DNA of 64,000 nucleotides, from positions 248,001 to 312,000 of the forward strand of contig CAVWKG010000003.1 of assembly GCA_963755375.1 (NCBI GenBank). Direction: 5' to 3'. The translations under genes were made by a program, and so were the position numbers. The stretch's first letter is position 1, and every line of letters starts with the position of its first letter. This DNA is from Bog-473 sp963755375 (GTDB taxonomy: Bacteria; Actinomycetota; Acidimicrobiia; Acidimicrobiales; RAAP-2). Positions 25,943 through 34,186 of the stretch are shown in pieces. The notes beneath the pieces are model-generated. The model saw only the letters and a program-made list of their open reading frames with translations, ran no database searches and was not told where the DNA came from.

Positions 25943-26464
25943 CTACTCGTCCGCGTCCTCCTCGACGGCCTCATCGACCTCGGCGTCGCCCGCTTCGACC
26001 TCGTCGCCAACATCGACGTCCTCGACCGCGCCCACCGCATCGAGCTCATCGACCTCCTCGAGGTCCTCGGTCTCGACGTCCTCGACGACTGCTTCTGCCG
26101 CCGCCGGGGCCTTGCCCCGCGGAATCCGGCGTTCCTTGATCTTCGCTGCCTTCCCGTGACGGTCGCGCAGGTAGTAGAGCTTGGCGCGGCGGACGTCGCC
26201 GAGCGTCGCGACCTCGATCTTGGCGATCGTGGGCGAGTGCACCGGGAAGGTCCGCTCGACGCCGACGCCGAAGCTGACCTTGCGCACGGTGAACGTCTCC
26301 TGCACGCCGCCGCCCTGGCGTCGCATGACGGCACCCTGGAAAACCTGCACCCGCTCCCGGTTGCCCTCCACGACCCGGACGTGGACCTTGACGGTGTCGC
26401 CGGGGCGGAACTCGGGGATGTCGTCGCGCAGGCTGTCGCGATCGATCGTTTCGGTGGGGTGCAT
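25943..26464 (-). CDS. rplS: 50S ribosomal protein L19 with acidic C-terminal extension
   Basis: L19 sits at the 30S-50S interface. Residues 1-115 are a complete L19: FRPGDTVKVHVRVVEGNRERVQVFQGAVMRRQGGG, FTVRKVSFGVGVERTFPVHSPTIAKIEV and RAKLYYLRDRHGKAAKIKERR. The remaining 55 or so residues are an added tail dominated by Glu, Asp, Ala and Val (DVETEDLEEVDELDAVGAV and more), which is unusual for a ribosomal protein. ATG 26464 follows trmD by 16 bases. Confidence 0.96.
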   Translation of the reverse strand: MHPTETIDRDSLRDDIPEFRPGDTVKVHVRVVEGNRERVQVFQGAVMRRQGGGVQETFTVRKVSFGVGVERTFPVHSPTIAKIEVATLGDVRRAKLYYLRDRHGKAAKIKERRIPRGKAPAAAEAVVEDVETEDLEEVDELDAVGAVEDVDVGDEVEAGDAEVDEAVEEDADE

Positions 26465-26480
26465 GAGAGGCGTCCTTCGG

Positions 26481-27245
26481 TCACACCGGCTCGGTGCCGG
26501 ACGAAACATCGTAGCCGTGCTCGGAGAGGACCTGCACGTCGCTGGCACTGAGCGACGACGCCCTGACCAGGCGCGCAATCAGATCCGGCCGGCGTTCCGC
26601 CGTACGGAGCAGCGCCTGCGCGCGGCGCCAGGCGGCCACTGCCCCGTGGTCCCCCGACCGGAGCACGGCGGGGACCGGCCACCCCCTGAACTCCCCCGGG
26701 CGGGTGTACTGGGGGTACTCGAGCAACCCCTCGGAGAAACTCTCGTCTCGGGCGGAGTCCTCGTTGCCCAGCACGTCGGGCAGCAGGCGGGCGACCGCCT
26801 CCACCACGACCAGGGCGGCCAGCTCGCCGCCGGCGAGCACGAACTCACCTACGGACAGCTCGCCGTCCACCAGGTGGTCGGCGACCCGTTGGTCGACCCC
26901 CTCGTAGCGGCCGCACAACAGCGAGAAACCCCCGGCGCTGCGCACCGCCAGCTCGGTCGCCACGACCTGGTCGAACGGGCGGCCACCGGGAGCGAGCAGG
27001 AGGAGCGGCCGCGGCAGATCGGGCACCGCCTCGACACAGCGGAAGATGGGCTCGGGGGTCAGGACCATGCCCGCTCCGCCGCCGAACGGGCTGTCGTCCA
27101 CCGAGCGCCGCGCGTCGTCCGCGCCATCGCGCAGGTCGTGCACGCGCACGTCGAGCGCACCGGCATCGGCGGCCCGACCGAGGATGGACATGCCGCAGTA
27201 GCTCGACACCACGTCGGGAAAGATCGTGAAGACGTCGATCCTCAC
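26481..27245 (-). CDS. trmD: tRNA (guanine-N1)-methyltransferase
   Basis: TrmD methylates G37 next to the anticodon and prevents +1 frameshifting. The 254-residue protein begins RIDVFTIFPDVV and has GGGAGMVLTPEP, the trefoil-knot SAM site LCGRYEGVDQRV and GEFVLAGGELAALVVVEAVARLLP. The C-terminal helical domain includes YPQYTRPGEFRGWPVPAVLRSGDHG. GTG 27245 is the start, ten bases after rimM. The order rpsP-khpA-rimM-trmD-rplS is the standard one. Confidence 0.96.
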   Translation of the reverse strand: MRIDVFTIFPDVVSSYCGMSILGRAADAGALDVRVHDLRDGADDARRSVDDSPFGGGAGMVLTPEPIFRCVEAVPDLPRPLLLLAPGGRPFDQVVATELAVRSAGGFSLLCGRYEGVDQRVADHLVDGELSVGEFVLAGGELAALVVVEAVARLLPDVLGNEDSARDESFSEGLLEYPQYTRPGEFRGWPVPAVLRSGDHGAVAAWRRAQALLRTAERRPDLIARLVRASSLSASDVQVLSEHGYDVSSGTEPV

Positions 27246-27255
27246 GGGGGGCGCG

Positions 27256-27723
27256 TCACAGGTCGAGCAACCCTTCGGGGATGTCCACGTCGACGGTGTG
27301 CGCCACCGCATCGTGAGCGGCGACGAAGCGGACCGGGATCAGCCCGCCGGACTCGAGCACCATCAGGTCACTGGCCGGATTCGCCTCCACTGACGCGACG
27401 GTGCCGAGCGCGGTACCCGCGACGTCCCGCACCGTGGCACCGACGAGCTCGTGCACCCACAGGGTGCCCGGCACGTCGCCCAGAGGTTCCGCCTCCAGCT
27501 CCAGCCCCCGCAGGCTCTCGGCGGCGGCGCGGTCCGCCACGTCCTCGAACTGCACGATGTAGCGGTCCGGGCCGAACGGTGTCGACCACACCACCGTCAG
27601 GATGCCGCGGGCGGAGGCCAATTCCGATCCGGGATCGACGCGCTGCGTCTGGTCGGTCCAGAGCTGGACGACCACCTCGCCGCGCAGGCCGTGGGCCTTG
27701 GTGACCCGGCCGACTTTGAGCAG
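27256..27723 (-). CDS. rimM: 16S rRNA processing protein RimM, non-canonical start
   Basis: RimM binds ribosomal protein S19 and assists 30S head maturation. The conserved N-terminal motif VGRVTKAHGLRGEV is encoded, but no ATG, GTG or TTG lies before it in frame. The only plausible initiator is CTG 27723, one base after the khpA stop; the first GTG (27675) falls inside the motif and would remove it. The rest is normal: RYIVQFEDVADRAAAESLRG, GTLWVHELVGATV and the PRC-barrel end ALGTVASVEANPASDLMVLE. Total length from CTG is 155 residues. Confidence 0.88.
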   Translation of the reverse strand: MLKVGRVTKAHGLRGEVVVQLWTDQTQRVDPGSELASARGILTVVWSTPFGPDRYIVQFEDVADRAAAESLRGLELEAEPLGDVPGTLWVHELVGATVRDVAGTALGTVASVEANPASDLMVLESGGLIPVRFVAAHDAVAHTVDVDIPEGLLDL

Positions 27724-27724
27724 A

Positions 27725-28060
27725 TCAGTCGTCGACGATGTCCACGCTGGCCTGGACGCCGTCCTTGGCGCCCGCCACGTTGACCAGCGTCCGTATGGCC
27801 TGCGCGGTTCGCCCGCGACGGCCGATCACCCGACCCATGTCGTCGGGCGCCACGTGGAGGTTGAGGCGGATTCCGCCACGGCGCTCCTCGGTGTCGATGA
27901 TCACAGAGTCGGGGTCGTTGGACAGCGAACGCGCCAGGTAGGTCAGCACGGCCAACGCCGTGCCACCGTCCAGGTCGCCGAGCTCGTTCCCCTCGTCGAC
28001 CTCGTCGTCGGTGCCGGCCTCGGACTGGTTGATGTCGCCCGCTTCGTAGAGATCGGTCAC
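27725..28060 (-). CDS. khpA: KH-domain RNA-binding protein KhpA
   Basis: KhpA is a small RNA chaperone. The 111-residue protein has an acidic N-terminal segment (residues 1-40, with AGTDDEVDEGNELGDLDG) followed by a KH domain with the GxxG loop VIGRRGRTAQAIRTLVN. GTG 28060 overlaps the rpsP stop (GTGA), so the pair is translationally coupled. The N-terminal extension is longer than in many KhpA proteins. Confidence 0.9.
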   Translation of the reverse strand: MTDLYEAGDINQSEAGTDDEVDEGNELGDLDGGTALAVLTYLARSLSNDPDSVIIDTEERRGGIRLNLHVAPDDMGRVIGRRGRTAQAIRTLVNVAGAKDGVQASVDIVDD

Positions 28061-28341
28061 TTGGCCCTCGCAGCGGCGAACTCGTCCCAGGCCCCGGAGG
28101 TCTTGAGGATGCGTTCCACCCGTTCGGTCGGTTGCGCGCCATTGACGAGCCACTTGACCGCTTTGGCGTTGTCGATGTTGATCACGGCGTCCGGTTCGGC
28201 CGTCGACGAGCCCCGGGGCGCATAGGTGCCCACGATCTCGAGGAACCGGCCGTCACGCGGCGATCGGCTGTCGGCGGCGACGACACGGTAGGTCGGCTGC
28301 TTCTTCTTACCCATCCGCACAAGGCGGAGCTTCACTGCCAC
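28057..28341 (-). CDS. rpsP: 30S ribosomal protein S16
   Basis: The 94-residue protein reads VAVKLRLVRMGKKKQPTYRVVAADSRSPRDGRFLEIVGTY, an S16 signature. GTG 28341 is chosen because GGAGG lies nine bases upstream; ATG 28350 abuts that same site and would add MQS. It begins 58 bases after the ffh stop and leads the rpsP-khpA-rimM-trmD-rplS cluster. Confidence 0.96.
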   Translation of the reverse strand: MAVKLRLVRMGKKKQPTYRVVAADSRSPRDGRFLEIVGTYAPRGSSTAEPDAVINIDNAKAVKWLVNGAQPTERVERILKTSGAWDEFAAARAK

Positions 28342-28399
28342 GGACTGCATCCTCCACTGATCTGGACGTCTCGGCCGTCCATTCTGGCAGATGGCGGGG

Positions 28400-29959
28400 C
28401 TACCGACCTTTCGGAGGGGTGACCCGCCCGCCCTTCTTCTTCTTCTTGGTGCCCTTGTTGCCGCTGACCACGGACCGAGCCGGGGCGGCCGCAGGCAGGC
28501 CCGGGAAGCCCGAGGGCAGCTCACCGCCCTCTTCCATGAGCTGGGAGAGCATGTCGAAGTCAGCTCCGGGCGGGGCGGCGGGCAGGCCAGCCGCCCCCTG
28601 CTGCGCCAGCTTGCGGGCGGCACGGCCGCTCATCCCGGCCATGTTCGGCATGCCGGGGAGGTTGGGCATGTTGCCCGACGCCATCCCCTTCATCATCTTC
28701 TGCATCTCCTTGAACTGCTTCAGGAGCGTGTTGACGTCCTGGATGGAGGTGCCCGAGCCGCGGGCCACCCGGCTTCGGCGGGAGCCGTCGAGCACGGAGG
28801 TGTCGTTGCGCTCGGCCGGGGTCATGGAGCAGACGATCGCCTCGACCTTGGCCACCTCCCCGTCGTCGATCTGTCCGGCCGCCTGCCGCATCTCCTTCGA
28901 CATGCCCGGCATCAGGCGCATGAGACCGCCCAGCGACCCCATCTTCTTGACCTGGCGCAGCTGGGACAGGAAGTCGTCGAGCGTGAACTGGCCCTGCATC
29001 AGGCGATCGGCGCTCTTGGTCACCTCGTCGGTGTCCATGGTGCGCTCGGCCTGTTCGATCAGGCTGAGTACGTCCCCCATGCCGAGGATGCGGTCGGCCA
29101 TGCGGTCCGGGTGGAAGAGGTCGAAGTCGGCGAGGCGCTCACCGGTGCTGGCGAACGCGATCGGCTTGCCGACGACACCCTTGACCGACAACGCGGCGCC
29201 GCCTCGGGCATCGCCGTCCAGCTTGGTCAGGATGACGCCACTGAGCTCGAGCGTGTCGTGGAAGGCCTTCGCCGTCGCCACGGCGTCCTGCCCGATCATG
29301 GCGTCGATCACCAGGAACGTGTAGTGCGGCTCGGTGGCGGCGGAGATTTCCCGGATCTGCTGCATGAGATCCGCGTCGATGGTCAGCCGGCCCGCAGTGT
29401 CGATGATGCAGATGTCACGGCCGAGGCGGCGGGCCTCCTCCAGCCCGGCCCTGGCGCACGACACCGGGTCGGTCGGCTCGCTGAAGACGCTCACCCCGGC
29501 CTGCTGGCCGAGGACCCGAAGCTGTTCCACGGCGGCGGGACGCTGCAGGTCGGCGCCGACCAGGAGGGGGTTGCGGCCCTGCTGCTTCCACCACAGGGCG
29601 AGCTTGGCGGAGTTGGTGGTCTTGCCGGCGCCCTGCAGGCCGGCCATGAGGACGACCGTGGGAGGCCGCGACGCGTAGCTGAGCTTGAGCGTCTCGCCAC
29701 CGAGAACGCCGACCAGCTCCTCGTGCACGGCGCGGACGACCTGCTGGCCCGGGGTCAGGCTCTTGGCGAGTGCCTCGGTGCTGACCCGGAGCCGGATGCC
29801 GTCACAGAAGCGCCGGGCGACGGACAGCTCGACGTCGGCCTCCAGGAGCGCGGTACGGATCTCCTTCAGCGCCTCGTCGAGGTCTTCCTCGCTGATGCGC
29901 CCCTTGCCGCGCAGACGGGTCGAGATGCGCTCCAGGCGGTCGGAAAGGGCGTCGAACAT
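28400..29959 (-). CDS. ffh: signal recognition particle protein Ffh (SRP54)
   Basis: Ffh with 4.5S RNA targets nascent membrane proteins to FtsY. The 519-residue protein has the N domain (residues 1-85), the GTPase G domain with GLQGAGKTTNSAKLA (P-loop, near 107), DTAGRL, TKLDGDARGGAAL, and the methionine-rich M domain (about 330-450; MQKMMKGMASGNMPNLPGMPNMAGM in part). The C-terminus is a basic Lys-rich tail (KKKKKGG). It is longer than the usual 450 because of the M-domain extension. Its upstream region is shared divergently with the DUF6687 gene. Confidence 0.97.
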   Translation of the reverse strand: MFDALSDRLERISTRLRGKGRISEEDLDEALKEIRTALLEADVELSVARRFCDGIRLRVSTEALAKSLTPGQQVVRAVHEELVGVLGGETLKLSYASRPPTVVLMAGLQGAGKTTNSAKLALWWKQQGRNPLLVGADLQRPAAVEQLRVLGQQAGVSVFSEPTDPVSCARAGLEEARRLGRDICIIDTAGRLTIDADLMQQIREISAATEPHYTFLVIDAMIGQDAVATAKAFHDTLELSGVILTKLDGDARGGAALSVKGVVGKPIAFASTGERLADFDLFHPDRMADRILGMGDVLSLIEQAERTMDTDEVTKSADRLMQGQFTLDDFLSQLRQVKKMGSLGGLMRLMPGMSKEMRQAAGQIDDGEVAKVEAIVCSMTPAERNDTSVLDGSRRSRVARGSGTSIQDVNTLLKQFKEMQKMMKGMASGNMPNLPGMPNMAGMSGRAARKLAQQGAAGLPAAPPGADFDMLSQLMEEGGELPSGFPGLPAAAPARSVVSGNKGTKKKKKGGRVTPPKGR

Positions 29960-30111
29960 CGGTTCTCAGGTTAGCCACGAGGGGCGCACACACCGCCCGC
30001 GGCGGGCGGCAGGGGCGGCCGCCTGCAGCGACCGTTCCGTTTTTGGAGAGCCCAGGAACGCACCCCGGCGACAACGCGCCCTCGCCGCCGTGGACCCGTA
30101 GGCTCGCCACG

Positions 30112-31138
30112 GTGGGTCCCCGCTCCCCCGACCTGTCGTACGCACCCTACGGCGAGCTGGAGGGCGGGCCCAACGTGATCGTCGACGGCGCACCCACGGA
30201 AGGCACCGTCCTCTGCCTCTCGCATTGGCCCGGCATCGGCGGCCCGCCCGAATTCGCCGCCGATCTGTCCGCCGAAATGGCGTTCTTGTATCTGGCCCCG
30301 TTCGACCGCCACGGGGATGCCACGGTCGTCTCGAACAACCACTTCGACCAGGATGGGCTGGTGGGGGTCTTCGCGCTGTCCTCCCCGGAGCACGCGCTGG
30401 CGCGACGAGACCTGCTGGTCGAGGTGGCGCGCGCCGGGGACTTCGCCGTCACCCGTTCGCGGGTGGCAGCCCGCGTCTCCATGGTGGTCTCGGCCTACGC
30501 CGACCCCCGGCGGAGCCCGCTGGGGGGATTGCCCGAGCAGTACGACGCCGTCACTTCCGTGCTCTACGGCGAGTTGCTCGGCCGGCTGCCGGAGATCTGC
30601 GACCGGCCGGAGCGCTTTCGCCACCTGTGGGCCCAGGAGGACGAGACGCTGACAGCGAGCGAGGCGGCGCTCGCCTCCGGGGTCGTGACCATCAACGAGT
30701 GCCCGGAGGTCGACCTCGCGGTGGTGACGGCGGCCGAGCGGGCGCCCGGAGGCGGAGGTCACCGGTTCGGCGGGCAGTGGGTGGAGGGCCTGCACCCCAT
30801 TGCCGTCCACAACGCCACCGCACGCGGTGCCGTCCTGACGGTGCGGGGCCGCCACTACGAGTTCGCCTACCGCTACGAGAGTTGGGTACAGCTGCGAACG
30901 CACGCCATGCGCCCGCGCGGTCGACCTCACGCCACTGGCCGAGCAGCTCACCGAGGCGGAAAGCGCCCGCGGCGGAACGATCCCATGGGTGGGTGGGTCG
31001 ATCGCAGGGCTGACACCCACGCTTGCCCCCGTCGGTGGGCTGGAGAGCGGGCTCCCACCCGCCGAGGTCCAGGCCCTGGTGGAGGCCCACCTCCGCACGG
31101 CCCCTCCGGCGTGGGATCCCTACACCCTGACCCGCTGA
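30112..31138 (+). CDS. DUF6687 family protein, one frameshift
   Basis: About 340 residues of the DUF6687 type: PNVIVDGAPTEGTVLCLSHWPGIGGPPEF, NNHFDQDGLVGVFAL and HRFGGQWVEGLHPIAVHNATARG. The frame is lost near 30905-30912, after YRYESWVQLRTHA. A second frame then gives RAVDLTPLAEQLTEAESARGG, the tail GLESGLPPAEVQALVEAHL and a stop at 31136-31138. One extra base explains it. GTG 30112 is the likely start. The family is actinobacterial, has no assigned function and shows conserved His/Asp pairs that suggest a hydrolase. Confidence 0.72.
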
Positions 31139-31181
31139 CCTGCCGCTGCCGCGCCGCGACGAGCGGCTACCGTCGCATCGC

Positions 31182-31772
31182 ATGTCCTCCCGCACGCCAC
31201 GCTTCTGGACGCTCGCGCTCGTGATCGGTGCGGCGGGCGCGCTCGGCCTGGCCGCCTGCAGCTCCTCGCCTTCGCATTCCTCTGGCCTGGGCACGACGAG
31301 CACGGTTGCCTCGAGCAAAGCGCCGAGCACCACCGCGCCCGGCGAGAGCCCGCTGGACGCCATCGTCCCGATCCCGACCACCGACCGGTCCCCCGCCGGC
31401 ACGGCGGGGACGGCGCCGACGGTGACGGTCCCCTCCGGGACACCGCCGAAGTCGCTCCAGAGCGCCGACCTGATCGTGGGCACGGGTACGACGGCGGTCC
31501 CCGGTGCCAACGTCACCGTGCAGTACGTCCTGGCCACCTACTCCTCGGGCAAGGTGATCCAGTCGTCATGGACGAGCCAGCCCTTCACGTTCCAGCTGGG
31601 AGCGGGGCAGGTGATCCCCGGCTGGGACAAGGGGGTGGTCGGCATGAAGGTCGGAGGTCGGCGCGAGCTGATCGTCCCGCCCAACCTCGGCTACGGAGAC
31701 CAGTCACCGGGCCCCGGCATCGCATCCAACGACACCCTCGTCTTCGTCATCGACCTGCTCAAGGTCAACTGA
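31182..31772 (+). CDS. FKBP-type peptidyl-prolyl isomerase, lipoprotein
   Basis: The 196-residue protein begins with a lipoprotein signal peptide (lipobox LAAC, Cys 26), a Ser/Thr/Pro-rich linker to about residue 90, and a C-terminal FKBP domain: TVQYVLATYSSGKVIQSSW, LGAGQVIPGWDKGVVGMKVGGRRELIVPPNLGYG and TLVFVIDLLKV. It should sit on the outer face of the membrane and catalyse proline isomerisation in exported proteins. The gene follows the DUF6687 gene by 43 bases. Confidence 0.93.
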   Translation: MSSRTPRFWTLALVIGAAGALGLAACSSSPSHSSGLGTTSTVASSKAPSTTAPGESPLDAIVPIPTTDRSPAGTAGTAPTVTVPSGTPPKSLQSADLIVGTGTTAVPGANVTVQYVLATYSSGKVIQSSWTSQPFTFQLGAGQVIPGWDKGVVGMKVGGRRELIVPPNLGYGDQSPGPGIASNDTLVFVIDLLKVN

Positions 31773-31786
31773 GCCGCCGCCGTCTC

Positions 31787-32551
31787 GTGGAGGTCACCGC
31801 GCACGTCGAGGCGCTCCGACACGAGGGGGAACGGATGGCCGTGGTCGTCGACCGAACGGACCCCGCGGGCGGGGTGCCGACCTGCCCGGAGTGGACGGTG
31901 CGCGACCTCGTTCGACACCTGGGCGGCGTCCACCGCTGGGCCACGGGCTACGTGGCCGGCCGGCGCACCGAGGTCTGGGACGTGGAGCTGGACGAGGTGG
32001 TCGGCGCCTGGCCGGAAGACGCCGCGCTGGCCGGTTGGCTACGCGACGGGTGCACGACGCTGGCCGATGCTTTGGCCGCCGCGCCCGACGACCTCGAATG
32101 CTGGAGCTTCTTGCCCGCACCCTCGCCGCGGGCCATGTGGGCCCGCCGCCAGGCCCACGAAACGGCGGTGCACCGCGTCGACGCCGAGTTGGCGGCGCCC
32201 ACGACATCGGATCCGTTCCGGTCGGCCTTCGCGGCCGACGGGATCGACGAGCTGCTCACGTGCTTCGTGCCGCGACGCTCCACCACCCTGCGCGCCGATG
32301 CGTCCGCCAGCCTCTCGGTGCACTGCACCGACGTTGACACAGGCTGGGTGCTCCGCCTGGGGCCCGACGGCGTCACGACGACAGCGGGTCCCGTCTCGAA
32401 CGGGCGCGGGGCCGACTGCTCCGTGCGTGCCGCGGCGGCCGACCTCTACCTCGCGCTGTGGAACCGCGCCGGACCCGAGGAGCTCGTCGTGGAGGGAGAC
32501 CGCGAGCTGCTCGGGCGGTTCCTCGACTCGGTCCACGTGCGCTGGGCGTGA
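31787..32551 (+). CDS. maleylpyruvate isomerase family mycothiol-dependent enzyme
   Basis: The 254-residue protein has the MDMPI/DinB-like helical N-domain: DPAGGVPTCPEWTVRDLVRHLGGVHRWATGYVAG, with TCPEW and HLGGVH (metal-ligand His), and HETAVHRVDAELA carrying the further His residues. The C-terminal domain (about 165-254) is an SCP2-like fold. Members use mycothiol as thiol cofactor for isomerisation or S-transfer; the substrate is unknown. Its presence agrees with mca at the left end. GTG 31787 lies 15 bases after the FKBP gene. Confidence 0.85.
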   Translation: MEVTAHVEALRHEGERMAVVVDRTDPAGGVPTCPEWTVRDLVRHLGGVHRWATGYVAGRRTEVWDVELDEVVGAWPEDAALAGWLRDGCTTLADALAAAPDDLECWSFLPAPSPRAMWARRQAHETAVHRVDAELAAPTTSDPFRSAFAADGIDELLTCFVPRRSTTLRADASASLSVHCTDVDTGWVLRLGPDGVTTTAGPVSNGRGADCSVRAAAADLYLALWNRAGPEELVVEGDRELLGRFLDSVHVRWA

Positions 32552-32567
32552 GGCGCTTCTCCGGCGC

Positions 32568-32789
32568 TCAGTCGGGAGAGACTTCCGGGAGCCGGCGGCG
32601 CCCGAACAGCCAGTAGGCGACCGAACCGGTCGTGTTCACGCTGGATGCGAACCGCCACATCCGCTTCCTCCCCCGCACCGCCGCGTCGGGGCGCCGGCGC
32701 AGGTCCCGCCAGGTCAGCCGCACCAGGATCAGGTGGACGACCAACACGACGGCGATCACCTTCTTCTGCTGATCGGTCAACTGATCCAC
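32568..32789 (-). CDS. small membrane protein with PLDc_N-like motif
   Basis: The 73-residue protein has one membrane helix (KKVIAVVLVVHLILVRLTW), a basic linker and the motif FASSVNTTGSVAYWLFGRRR. That motif resembles the second half of PLDc_N domains (helix-Asn-G-x-x-Y-W-x-FGRR) found in small actinobacterial membrane proteins. It is read in the same direction as ftsY, starting 12 bases after the ftsY stop. Confidence 0.72.
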   Translation of the reverse strand: MDQLTDQQKKVIAVVLVVHLILVRLTWRDLRRRPDAAVRGRKRMWRFASSVNTTGSVAYWLFGRRRLPEVSPD

Positions 32790-32801
32790 GGAACCCTCCC
32801 T

Positions 32802-33958
<1,157 letters not shown>

Positions 33959-33962
<4 letters not shown>

Positions 33963-34186
33963 GCGGTGGGCGTCCCGTCGACCTCGTCATCCTGCGCGGC
34001 CGCGGCCGCCGCCTCAGCTGCAGCCACCGCCGCCGCCTCCTCGGCGTAGGTCGCCCCGCCGTCGTCCTCGCCGAGCTCCTCGTCGCCGTCACGGACACGC
34101 CGTCGCGTGCGGGAAACGGCCGCGACGCCGGCAATGACGCACAGCAGAGCCACCCCGACGAAGGCGAAGGCAAGCGTGCCGGTCAC
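33959..34186 (-). CDS. small membrane protein between smc and ftsY
   Basis: The 75-residue product has one N-terminal membrane helix (LAFAFVGVALLCVIAGVAAVS), a basic RTRRRVR stop-transfer stretch, then an acidic and alanine-rich tail (EEAAAVAAAEAAAAAAQDDEV). GTG 34186 overlaps the smc stop and its own stop overlaps the ftsY start, so all three are translationally coupled. No family is recognised. Coupling to ftsY suggests a membrane-targeting or assembly role, which is inference. Confidence 0.68.
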
